Source: Bordetella flabilis
GTDB taxonomy: Bacteria; Pseudomonadota; Gammaproteobacteria; Burkholderiales; Burkholderiaceae_B
DNA length: 64,000 bases
Direction of reading: 5' to 3'
Assembly: GCF_001676725.1 (NCBI RefSeq)
Contig: NZ_CP016172.1
Coordinates: 5,208,001 to 5,272,000 of the forward strand
The position numbers and the translations under genes were made by a program. This document shows positions 1-7,606 of this stretch, one piece after another. Every line of letters starts with the position of its first letter. Positions within the stretch are counted from its first letter, which is position 1. The notes beneath the pieces were generated by a model. It saw only the letters and a list, made by a program, of their open reading frames with translations. It searched no databases and was not told the DNA's origin.

Positions 1-114
1 TGCGACCGCGGCCAGGGCCAGGGCCTGGTACACGATGGCCCGCACGCCGGGATCGTTCCAGGACAGCTTGCGGACCGGGGCCTTCGGCGGCGGGGCTTTG
101 GAAGCAGGAGTCAT
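1..114 (-). CDS. aapQ: amino-acid ABC transporter permease, AapQ-like (5' end only)
   Basis: Only the first 38 codons lie in the window; the gene runs off the left edge. The start codon is at 112-114 on the minus strand. The peptide has a basic, proline-rich N-terminus (MTPASKAPPPKAPVRK) leading into a hydrophobic stretch, which is how AapQ-type permeases of general L-amino-acid importers begin. It lies 119 bp downstream of the binding-protein gene in the same direction, matching the aapJQMP order. The assignment rests mostly on this neighbour, since too little is visible for a sequence-only call. Confidence 0.7.
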   Translation of the reverse strand, partial: MTPASKAPPPKAPVRKLSWNDPGVRAIVYQALALAAVA

Positions 115-233
115 TGCGTATCGATACGGAAGCAGCCACGCGGGCCATGGCAAGGCGCGGGCCACCTTACACCAGGCGGCACGCCGGCGCGAGGTGCCGT
201 GGCGGGCACCTCGTTCGCCTTATCCACGGGCAA

Positions 234-1250
234 TCAACGGATCGGCCAGCCGTACATCAATCCGCCCTGCTTCCATTGGGCGTTCAGGCCGCGCGGCAGC
301 TTCATGGCGCTGCCGCCGCCGAGGTTGCGCTCGAAGCTTTCCCCGTAATTGCCGACACTCTTGATGATGTTGTAGGCCCACTTGTCGTCGACGCCCAGGT
401 TCTTACCCATGCCCGGCGTCACGCCGAGGATGCGCTGGACGTTGGGATTGCTGCTCTTGAGCATCTCATCGACGTTCTGCGAAGTGACGCCGTATTCCTC
501 GGCCTCCAGCATCACATTGAGCGTCCAGCGCACGACGTTGAACCACTGCACGTCGTCCTGGCGCACCATCGGCCCCAAGGGTTCCTTGGAGAAATCCTCC
601 GGCAGGATCACGTACTTGTCGGGATTTTCCAGGGTGGTGCGGGTGGAGGCCAACTGCGACTTGTCTGTGGTGAAGGCGTCGCAACGGCCGGCGGAGAAGG
701 CGCGCACGATCTCGTCGTACTTCTCGATGACGACGGGCTTGAACTCGATTTTGTTGCTGCGGAACCAGTCGGCCAGATTCAGTTCGGTGGTGGTGCCGGG
801 CTGCACACAGACCGTGGCGCCGTTCAATTCCTTGGCGCTCTTCAGGCCAAGGTCCTTGGACACCATGACGCCCTGGCTGTCGTAGTAATTGACGCCGGTA
901 CCGAGCAGGCCAAGGGTGGTGTCGCGGGTCAGGGTCTGCGTGGTGTTGCGCGTCAGTACGTCGATTTCGCCCGACTGCAGCGCCGTGAAGCGCTGTTGCG
1001 TGTTCAGCGGGGTGACCTTGAACTTGGTGGAGTCGTTGAACATCGTGGCGGCGATGGCGCGGCACATGTCGATGTCCAGGCCCTTCCATTCGCCTTTGCT
1101 GTCGGCGATCGAAAAACCCGGCACGCCAGTGGACACGCCGCACTGCACAAAGCCCTTTTTCTTGACGTTGTCGAAGGTGGCGCCGGCGTGGGCGACGCCG
1201 GACAAGGCCAGCAGCGCGGCGCCGAGGGCGGCGATTTTCAAGGTTTTCAT
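234..1250 (-). CDS. aapJ: general L-amino-acid ABC transporter substrate-binding protein
   Basis: A 338-residue periplasmic binding protein of the polar amino acid family (Bac_3 fold). A typical signal peptide occupies about residues 1-22 (MKTLKIAALGAALLALSG...AHA). The mature part opens with the family pattern KKKGFVQCGVSTGVPGFS and includes the long C-terminal region that separates AapJ/BztA proteins (about 340 residues) from the shorter GltI/HisJ type (about 260-280). It should capture a broad range of L-amino acids in the periplasm and deliver them to the AapQM permease. A Shine-Dalgarno-like GGAGAG lies just upstream of the start. It is the first gene of its operon, followed by aapQ. Confidence 0.9.
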   Translation of the reverse strand: MKTLKIAALGAALLALSGVAHAGATFDNVKKKGFVQCGVSTGVPGFSIADSKGEWKGLDIDMCRAIAATMFNDSTKFKVTPLNTQQRFTALQSGEIDVLTRNTTQTLTRDTTLGLLGTGVNYYDSQGVMVSKDLGLKSAKELNGATVCVQPGTTTELNLADWFRSNKIEFKPVVIEKYDEIVRAFSAGRCDAFTTDKSQLASTRTTLENPDKYVILPEDFSKEPLGPMVRQDDVQWFNVVRWTLNVMLEAEEYGVTSQNVDEMLKSSNPNVQRILGVTPGMGKNLGVDDKWAYNIIKSVGNYGESFERNLGGGSAMKLPRGLNAQWKQGGLMYGWPIR

Positions 1251-1591
1251 GGTTCTCTCCGTGCGTGGATGATCCGTAGACGGTGGCCGGTATCGCGGCG
1301 GCCGCTTGTAACCTCGGCGGATGGTAGCCCCCGTGAAAAACCAGGGACATGGGGGAAATCCCTGCCGGGCCCAGGGTCAATGTGGGGACATATCATGCCA
1401 CAGGACGAGCCGGAAAGAGGCTGGACCGACGGCCTCAGAAAGCGCGAAACCAAGGCGCAGAACCCGGGAAATACGGAGCCGCAAGGGCCTGCGGCCAGAC
1501 GTTCACCTTGAAGAGCACCCGACGGCACGACCAGCGGGCGCCCCGTGCGCCTGCCGCACGGTACTATTGCGGCTTCATCCGTATAGCCGCC
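1251..1591. other. intergenic region between aapJ and ftsE (divergent promoters)
   Basis: About 340 bp separating two divergently transcribed operons. Open frames crossing it are extensions of the neighbouring genes and show no recognisable protein. It must hold the promoters of both operons, but no clear sigma-70 hexamer pair was identified by eye. Confidence 0.5.
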
Positions 1592-2266
1592 ATGATCGAA
1601 TTCCAGCACGTCTTTAAATCGTACGGGCGCGGCCGAAACATTCTGGCCGATATCAACTTCCGGATTAGCGCGGGCGAATTCGTTTTCGTGTCCGGGCCCT
1701 CCGGGGCCGGCAAATCGACCCTGCTCAAGCTGATCGGCGGGCTGGAGCCCCCCAGCCGCGGATCGATCCAGGTGAACGGCCAGCGCCTGGACAAGCTGCC
1801 CTCCCGCGCCCGGCCCTATCTGCGCCGCGCGGTGGGCGTGATCCTGCAGGACACGCACCTGCTGTATGACCGCAACGCCATCGACAACGTCGTCCTGCCG
1901 CTGGCGGTGACCGGCCAATCGCCGCAGGCGGCGGCGGCCCGGGCCCGTGCCGCCCTGGAGAAGGTCGGGCTGTCCGGCAAGGAAACGCTCAACCCCATCG
2001 AACTGTCCGGCGGCGAGCAGCAGCGCCTGGCCATCGCCCGCGCCATCGTCAACCGCCCCGCCATCCTTATCGCCGACGAACCGACGGCCAACCTGGACCA
2101 CGACAGCGCGCTGCGCATCATGAACGTATTCCGCGATTTCAACCGCGTCGGCGTCACGACGCTGATCGCTTCGCACGACCAGGAATTGATGTCCCACTAC
2201 GCCCAGCGCGTGCTACGCATCGAGCCGGGACGCTTCGCCGATCTTTCCCAGGAGGCAAACCCATGA
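1592..2266 (+). CDS. ftsE: cell division ATP-binding protein FtsE
   Basis: A 224-residue ABC ATPase, the usual FtsE length. Walker A is GPSGAGKST near residue 36, the signature is LSGGEQQR, and Walker B is ILIADEPT. FtsE pairs with FtsX at the division septum and couples ATP hydrolysis to control of peptidoglycan amidases. The start at 1592 is chosen because the protein then begins MIEFQHVFKSYGRG, as FtsE proteins do; longer upstream extensions in frame have no family similarity. The stop overlaps the ftsX start by 4 bp (ATGA), indicating translational coupling. Confidence 0.96.
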   Translation: MIEFQHVFKSYGRGRNILADINFRISAGEFVFVSGPSGAGKSTLLKLIGGLEPPSRGSIQVNGQRLDKLPSRARPYLRRAVGVILQDTHLLYDRNAIDNVVLPLAVTGQSPQAAAARARAALEKVGLSGKETLNPIELSGGEQQRLAIARAIVNRPAILIADEPTANLDHDSALRIMNVFRDFNRVGVTTLIASHDQELMSHYAQRVLRIEPGRFADLSQEANP

Positions 2267-3171
2267 ACGCATGGCTGCGGCAACACCGCTATGCGCTGGG
2301 CATTACCTTGCGGCGCATGCTCGCCCAACCATTTTCCTCGCTGGCCAACCTGCTGGTGATGGCCCTGGCGCTGGCCCTGCCCATGCTGGGCGCCGCCATC
2401 CTGGTGTCGGTCCAGCCGCTGGCGCGCCAGCTTTCCGTGACCCCGGAACTGACGGTATTCATGAAAGTGGATGCGCCGGCCGGCGCCGCGGCGGCCGTGG
2501 CGGATCGTATCGGCAAGGAATACGGCGACCAGGTCCGCGACGTCCGTACCGTGGGACGCGAGCAGGCCCTGGCGGTGCTGCGGCGCAACCCCACCTGGGC
2601 CGAAGCCCTGGCCGTCCTGCCCGGCAATCCCCTGCCGGACGCCGTCGTGGCCACCTTGCGTGATGGCGAAGACCTTGCCGGCCGTGCGGCCCGCCTGGCG
2701 CAGGCCTGGCGCGGTTTCGACCAGGTCGAGCAGGTGCAGCTGGACAGCGATTGGGTCCAGCGCATGGAAGCCCTGCTGCGCTTCGGCCGGATCGGCCTGG
2801 GATTCCTGGCTGCCTGCGTCGCGGTGGTTGTGTTGGCGACGGTCTTCAATACCGTGCGGATGCAGGCGCTGACCCAGCGCGAGGAAATCGCGGTGGCGCG
2901 GCTGGTGGGCGCGACGGAATCCTTCGTGCGCCGTCCATTTCTTTACCTGGGCGCCCTCTCCGGGGCGGTGGCGGCGTTGCTGGGTATTGTCATCGCGGCC
3001 TTCGCCCTGACGCCGCTGAACGAGGCTTTGCTGGCGCTGGCGCGCAGCTATGGCGCCGACTTTGCTCTTCACTTGCCCGAGACGCCGTGGCTGGTCGCGG
3101 CCGTGGTGGCGGCCGCCATCCTGGCCGCCTTGTCCGCGCGCTGGTCAGTCACCCGCAGTACGCGCTTTTAG
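2263..3171 (+). CDS. ftsX: cell division protein FtsX (permease-like)
   Basis: A 302-residue inner-membrane protein with FtsX topology: an N-terminal transmembrane segment (about residues 22-45), a periplasmic domain (about 50-165), then three more hydrophobic segments including LGFLAACVAVVVLATVF and a C-terminal one. The cytoplasmic loop carries the EEIAVARLVGAT pattern typical of FtsX/LolC-type permeases. It overlaps ftsE by 4 bp and completes the FtsEX complex. No rpoH gene follows, unlike in enterobacteria. Confidence 0.95.
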   Translation: MNAWLRQHRYALGITLRRMLAQPFSSLANLLVMALALALPMLGAAILVSVQPLARQLSVTPELTVFMKVDAPAGAAAAVADRIGKEYGDQVRDVRTVGREQALAVLRRNPTWAEALAVLPGNPLPDAVVATLRDGEDLAGRAARLAQAWRGFDQVEQVQLDSDWVQRMEALLRFGRIGLGFLAACVAVVVLATVFNTVRMQALTQREEIAVARLVGATESFVRRPFLYLGALSGAVAALLGIVIAAFALTPLNEALLALARSYGADFALHLPETPWLVAAVVAAAILAALSARWSVTRSTRF

Positions 3172-3317
3172 GCCGCTTAATCGGCCGAATCAGGGCCGCC
3201 AATCCATGGAATAGTGGATGCGCGGTGTCCTTGGGGCTGCGTCGTCGGCAGCGGCGGCGACCCAGCCCGGCCAATTCGGACGCGCCGCACCATGGCGGTG
3301 CAAGCGCGAAGGAAAGC

Positions 3318-3360
3318 CGAAAATTACTCCGAAAGAAATAATAGTTTTCGGAAAACTTTA
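3318..3360 (+). promoter_or_regulatory. AT-rich segment with 13-bp palindrome upstream of cheD
   Basis: An unusually AT-rich stretch inside GC-rich surroundings, 50-90 bp before cheD. It contains the odd-centred palindrome GTTTTCGGAAAAC at 3344-3356. This is a plausible promoter/operator for cheD, but no regulator is assigned. Confidence 0.4.
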
Positions 3361-3408
3361 GTAATATCGCCTCTCCGCTTGCTCTACCTATGGCTGCGAC
3401 CACCGACC

Positions 3409-4050
3409 ATGTCTGCCCGTGACGCCCGCGCGACGCGCCACTACTTTGATAGCACCTTCAACTATCAGGCCGTCAAAGTACTGCCCAATGAATACTACGT
3501 GACGGGCGACGACGTGATGATCACGACGGTGCTCGGATCCTGCGTGGCCGCCTGTATCCGCGATCCGCAGACCGGCGTGGGCGGCATGAACCACTTCATG
3601 CTGCCGGAAGGCGACAGCCAGTCGCCGGCCTCCGCGACCATGCGGTACGGCGCCTTCGCCATGGAAGTGCTGATTAACGAAGTGCTGAAGGCGGGCGCCT
3701 CCCGCGAGCGCTTGCAGGCCAAGGTCTTCGGCGGCGGCGCGGTACTGGCCGCCATGCACCAGATGAATATCGGCGAGCGCAACGCCCAGTTCGTGCTGAA
3801 CTACCTGAAGATGGAAAACATACCGGTGGCGGCGCGCGACCTTGGCGACGTCTACGCGCGCCGGATCAGCTTTTTCCCGCGCGACGGCCGCGTCATGATG
3901 CGCAAGATGACCTCCAAGGTGCGCGCGGTGGAAATCATTGCCAAGCGCGAAGTGGCGGTTGCGGAGACGTTGAAGGAAAAGACGGTTGCCAAGCCGACGG
4001 TGGAGAGGTTCGCGATGCCGGCACGGCGGGCGGCGGCGACCTTAAGGTAA
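3409..4050 (+). CDS. cheD: chemoreceptor glutamine deamidase CheD
   Basis: A 213-residue CheD. This enzyme hydrolyses glutamine side chains on methyl-accepting chemotaxis proteins, tuning their sensitivity. The catalytic residues expected from characterised CheD proteins are visible: Thr40 and Cys45 in TTVLGSC, and His62 in GMNHFMLP. The start at 3409 is chosen because it gives [14 protein letters not shown], a normal CheD beginning; the nearby ATG at 3390 is out of frame. CheD genes usually sit among che or flagellar genes; here it is alone between ftsX and a phosphatase. It has a lysine- and alanine-rich tail of about 30 residues after the conserved domain. Confidence 0.93.
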   Translation: MSARDARATRHYFDSTFNYQAVKVLPNEYYVTGDDVMITTVLGSCVAACIRDPQTGVGGMNHFMLPEGDSQSPASATMRYGAFAMEVLINEVLKAGASRERLQAKVFGGGAVLAAMHQMNIGERNAQFVLNYLKMENIPVAARDLGDVYARRISFFPRDGRVMMRKMTSKVRAVEIIAKREVAVAETLKEKTVAKPTVERFAMPARRAAATLR

Positions 4051-4404
4051 ACGGGCCGCAGCACCCGCGCGCGGATGATTCGCTACGGGGTATAGGGCCT
4101 TTGTCCACGATGGTCGTCTCGCGTCGAGTCGATGGACTCGATAGGATGCAGCTCTGCTCCTAAGGTTTCCGAGAGGCGATCGGAAAATACGGTCGCAGAC
4201 GCGCAGGACTACGCGACAACATGGCTGTGCTCCAACAAGCACGAACGCCATTCGTCCTCTCGGTTGTCGTGGCTGCCCACAGCGCGCGGGCCGCGAATTC
4301 AGCCAACGCGCCGTTCGTGCGCCGACCAGCCAACGGCGCGGCTGGACAGTTGCCCTGGCTCGGGAAATCGCCCTTGTAGATCATTCGTGGATCGTGGTTG
4401 ACGA
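4051..4404. other. gene-free stretch between cheD and the phosphatase gene
   Basis: About 350 bp. Short open frames exist on both strands, but none has a convincing ribosome-binding site or recognisable product. No terminator hairpin with a T-tract was seen, although both flanking genes end here. Confidence 0.4.
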
Positions 4405-5403
4405 TTAGTTATTGCCGGATTGCTGTGTATCGCGTGGCGGCTGCGGGCTGTTGGCCGGATTGGTATCGAGCTTGCTGATGCTTTCGATACCCGCGTTCGT
4501 TCCCAGAGCGGACAGCTCTGCTACCACGGCATCGGCCGCGTGTTCGTCGTAGACGTCCCGATCATTCACATAAACCGTGAAGACGCGCTCGTACTTCGCC
4601 TGTTTGGCTGGATTGCGGATCGTGTCCAACGTCCATTGGTACAGTGGATAGTCCTGCGTGCCTTCCTCTTCCGCCTGCTTCACATAGCCGGCGAAGGCGT
4701 CGTACTGCGACGTGACCGTCGCATGGTGGGCGCGCAATGCATCGCGCAACCTGGCAAGCTGCGGCGTGTCACGGCCATCGCGGTAGGCCTCGGCCAGCTC
4801 TTGCGTGACGCCCATTCGAACCTGATACTGCCATTTGTCTTCCATGGATACGCCTTCCTTGCCGAGGTCCAGCCGTCCGGCTACCTGATGGCCGCCGGCA
4901 CTGGGGCGCAGGACAATGATTTCACCGGACGCCACCGGCAGCCCGGTCAGCGCCGTAATGTTGACCTGATGGGTAACTAGGATAAGCGTCGGGCCCTGGT
5001 ATGTATCGATGAAGCGCCGCAGCGCGGCCGTCTGGGCATCGCTGTCGGCAGGGGTACGGATCAGGGAGTTCAAGGCAGCCAGCGGACGGACCGATCCCAT
5101 GTTCAGCAGTCTGGCCGTTTCCATGGTGCGGCACCATGCGCTGCTGTATATCTCGCCCTCGACACCGCGGGCCTTCAGTGCGCGGCCGACAAGGGCCGCC
5201 TGCCTGCGTCCAGCGGCGCTCAAGTTGCGCTGCGTGCGGCAATCGTCGAGTCGGAAGCTGGAAGGATCGCCGGTGCCGGGCGCTTCCGCATGCCGCATGA
5301 GTACCACCGCCCCCGGCCGCGACAGCGCCGTCCAGGCCCCCTCATCGGCATGGGCATTTATGCCCAGAAGCAGGGATAACAGGAAGAAGATCCGCCTGGC
5401 CAT
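4405..5403 (-). CDS. secreted histidine phosphatase with extra C-terminal domain
   Basis: A 332-residue protein. Residues 1-19 form a signal peptide, so the enzyme is probably periplasmic. Residues 30-170 are a histidine-phosphatase (phosphoglycerate-mutase-like) domain: the phospho-acceptor motif is MRHAEAPGTGDP (Arg37, His38) and the second catalytic His is His145 in VTHQVNITALTG. From Met187 the sequence changes to a charged helical domain (MEDKWQYQVRMG...) that I do not recognise. AAGGAAGG precedes the Met187 codon (4843-4845) at ribosome-binding distance, so this C-terminal part may also be made alone, or the gene may be a fusion of two once-separate genes. A good GGGAGGA site precedes the main start. 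The substrate is unknown. Confidence 0.8.
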   Translation of the reverse strand: MARRIFFLLSLLLGINAHADEGAWTALSRPGAVVLMRHAEAPGTGDPSSFRLDDCRTQRNLSAAGRRQAALVGRALKARGVEGEIYSSAWCRTMETARLLNMGSVRPLAALNSLIRTPADSDAQTAALRRFIDTYQGPTLILVTHQVNITALTGLPVASGEIIVLRPSAGGHQVAGRLDLGKEGVSMEDKWQYQVRMGVTQELAEAYRDGRDTPQLARLRDALRAHHATVTSQYDAFAGYVKQAEEEGTQDYPLYQWTLDTIRNPAKQAKYERVFTVYVNDRDVYDEHAADAVVAELSALGTNAGIESISKLDTNPANSPQPPRDTQQSGNN

Positions 5404-5467
5404 GATGTCCTCCCGATCGTTGGCTCGGGGCGGCCGGTGAGCCGTGGCCTATTGTACTAAGCGGTCT

Positions 5468-5563
5468 CTGACGCATCACTCCGATAGAGGATCGCAATAC
5501 GTAAGCATCCGGCACAGCGAACGCTTGGCCGAGGTCGGCATCGAGCCCTCAGTCGGCAGCGAT
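5468..5563 (+). pseudogene. IS3-family transposase remnant (rve C-terminal fragment)
   Basis: About 32 codons read LTHHSDRGSQYVSIRHSERL followed by AEVGIEPSVGS. This is the integrase-core segment of IS3-group transposases (HSDRGSQY is diagnostic). The match begins abruptly near 5468 and ends near 5563, just where intact elements continue with GDSYDNA. Nothing else of the element remains. It is a dead relic next to the IS1182-type element and marks this point as a repeated insertion site. Confidence 0.8.
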
Positions 5564-5680
5564 AAGGCCGTTTCACTTCAACCGTACTGCCTCGCGATTC
5601 CCGGGGCGATTCATTTAATTTGTCCGACAGTCGGCTTGTGGCCGATCGCCGCCCTCCGACGGGCGGCGGGCGCCTTCCGA

Positions 5681-5704
5681 CCGACGCTGTGTGAAAACTC
5701 TTTG
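5681..5704 (+). repeat. left terminal inverted repeat of the IS1182-type element
   Basis: Pairs with 7344-7367 on the opposite strand, about 20 of 24 positions matching; the core is GCTGTGTGA. Confidence 0.7.
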
Positions 5705-5757
5705 ACGCCGCTACGGTGGTGTAGATAGAGTTTGGTATCTCGATCCCGGGAGTCGAC

Positions 5758-7203
5758 ATGCCCCGATTCATCGAAGGTCAGGACCGGCAACAGGTAGCGT
5801 TGATCCCGGAATGCCTGGATGACTTCATCGCCGACGACAACCCGGTGCGCATAATCGACGCATTTGTCGACGAGCTCAACCTGGAATTGCTGGGATTTGA
5901 GAGGGCGGCGCCAGCAGCTACCGGCCGCCCGTCGTATCACCCGGCCGTGCTGCTGAAGATCTACATCTACGGCTACTTAAATCGGATCCAGTCCAGTCGT
6001 CGACTCGAGCGAGAGTGCCAACGCAATGTCGAACTGATGTGGCTGGTCGGCCGACTGGCGCCAGACTTCAAGACCATCGCGGATTTTCGCCGTGACAACG
6101 GCTCGGGCATTCGCAACGTTTGCCGGCGGTTCGTTGCCGTATGCCGAGATCTCAAGCTATTCAGCCAAGCCCTGGTTGCCGTTGATGGAAGCAAGTTCAA
6201 GGCAGTCAATACGCGCGACAAGAACTTCACAGCCGCCAAGATAGACAAACGTCAGCAGCAGATTGAGGAGAGCATCCACCGCTATCTGGCGGCGCTCGAC
6301 ACTGCGGACCGAACGCAACCTGTCGAGATCGAGGCCAGGACCAATCGGCTCAACGACAAGATCGAGCGCCTGCGCAAGCAAATGCGCGCGCTGGATGACG
6401 TCAAGGAAAGGCTCAAAGATAATCCAGACGGTCAACTGTCGGTGACCGACCCGGATGCCCGCTCGATGGCTACCAGTGGCCGGGGCTCGGGGATGGTCGG
6501 CTACAACGTGCAGATGGTTGTCGAAGCCAAGCACCATCTGATCGTCGCGCACGAAGTGACGAACCGAGGACATGACAGGGACTCATTGGCATCGATGACA
6601 CAAGCCGCGCGGGAGGCGATGGGAAAGAAGCGACTGCGTGCGATTGCCGATCGCGGCTACTACAGCGCGCCTCAGATCAAGGCATGTGCAGAGACCGGTA
6701 TTGATGCGATCTTGCCCAGGCCGACCACTTCCAATGCCAAGGCCGAAGGCCGCTTCGACCGCTCGGACTTCATATACATCGCGAAGGACGATGAGTACCA
6801 GTGCCCTGCGGGCCAGCGCGCCATCCACCGGTTTACGCGGGAGGAGAATGGTCTTCAATTGCGACGCTACTGGAGTAGTGCCTGCCCACAATGCGCTATG
6901 AAGGAGCGATGCACACCTAGCGCGTATCGACGCATCAGTCGATGGGAACATGAGGCCGTGCTTGAGGCGGCGCAGCGCCGTCTAGACCGAATGCCAGAAG
7001 CGATGAAGGTGCGGCGGCGCACGGTGGAACATGTGTTCGGCACGTTCAAGCATTGGATGGGCTATACGCACTTCCTAACTCGTCGCTTGGGCAATGTGAG
7101 CACGGAAATGAGCTTGAATGTACTGGCCTATAACCTCAGGCGGGTCATGCGCATCCTGGGCTTCCAGCAAACGATGAAAGCGATGCTGTCGATGGGGGGC
7201 TGA
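5758..7203 (+). CDS. IS1182-family transposase
   Basis: A 481-residue DDE transposase with features of the IS1182 family: an N-terminal domain (about 1-130) with the pattern HPAVLLKIYIYGYLN, then a catalytic core. Likely acidic residues are Asp143 (AVDGSKFKA), Asp298 (AIADRGYYS) and Glu424 (RRRTVEHVFGTFKHWMG). A charged coiled region lies between about 160 and 230. Cys-rich segments (CPQCAMKERC) before the last motif are also typical. The frame is uninterrupted and full length. It catalyses cut-and-paste movement of the element and has no role in neighbouring pathways. Confidence 0.95.
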   Translation: MPRFIEGQDRQQVALIPECLDDFIADDNPVRIIDAFVDELNLELLGFERAAPAATGRPSYHPAVLLKIYIYGYLNRIQSSRRLERECQRNVELMWLVGRLAPDFKTIADFRRDNGSGIRNVCRRFVAVCRDLKLFSQALVAVDGSKFKAVNTRDKNFTAAKIDKRQQQIEESIHRYLAALDTADRTQPVEIEARTNRLNDKIERLRKQMRALDDVKERLKDNPDGQLSVTDPDARSMATSGRGSGMVGYNVQMVVEAKHHLIVAHEVTNRGHDRDSLASMTQAAREAMGKKRLRAIADRGYYSAPQIKACAETGIDAILPRPTTSNAKAEGRFDRSDFIYIAKDDEYQCPAGQRAIHRFTREENGLQLRRYWSSACPQCAMKERCTPSAYRRISRWEHEAVLEAAQRRLDRMPEAMKVRRRTVEHVFGTFKHWMGYTHFLTRRLGNVSTEMSLNVLAYNLRRVMRILGFQQTMKAMLSMGG

Positions 7204-7343
7204 GCCTTTATGTGACCAAGGACACACCTCAGGCCCTATCCGGGCCGCCCAAACGGTCCAGAGCGAGCCTCGCTTCGGAAAATTGAACTGAATACCGCCT
7301 AAGTCGGTGCGGTCCAGACGGTTGCGCTATGGCTGTCGGGACG

Positions 7344-7367
7344 AAAAGCGTTCTCACACAGCCTCGG
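7344..7367 (-). repeat. right terminal inverted repeat of the IS1182-type element
   Basis: Reverse complement matches the left end at 5681-5704, including GCTGTGTGA; it lies about 140 bp after the transposase stop codon. Confidence 0.7.
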
Positions 7368-7606
7368 CCCAAAGCGGAAGTTCAAGGGACCAAAGAGGAT
7401 GACCGCTTTTTAGAGAGGAGTGGCCTTTTGCGCAGGCCCGCCGACGCCGACGGTGCGCCAAGCCGGCGATCCAAATGCCGAGATTGGCAGCCACTGTCGA
7501 GAAGATTGACAGTAATTGATCATTGATCGCCGTTGAATATTCCTCGAAGTGCGCGCTTGCGCGGCATCTGTACACCGCCCTTTGCGCGGTTGTTTTCTTT
7601 GCAAGT
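7368..7606. other. spacer between the IS element and the SMC-like ATPase gene
   Basis: About 240 bp (400 bp counted from the transposase stop). No supported gene. It contains the 3' untranslated region of the minus-strand ATPase gene. A short GCGC-GCTT-GCGC hairpin near 7551 is possible, but there is no convincing T-tract. Confidence 0.35.

Larger units (their letters stand above)
5681..7367 (+). mobile_element. IS1182-family insertion sequence (about 1.7 kb)
   Basis: One transposase gene is framed by imperfect inverted repeats. The left end reads CCGACGCTGTGTGAAAAC from 5681; the reverse complement of the right end reads CCGAGGCTGTGTGAGAAC from 7367, about 20 of 24 positions identical. The size and single-ORF structure fit IS1182. 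The exact termini are uncertain because no target duplication was recognised in the flanks. The transposase reading frame is intact, so the element may be active. Confidence 0.8.

Noticed and set aside
5675..7375. Target-site duplication of the IS1182-type element
   Set aside because: The bases just outside the inverted repeats do not show a matching direct repeat by eye; the exact ends therefore remain approximate.
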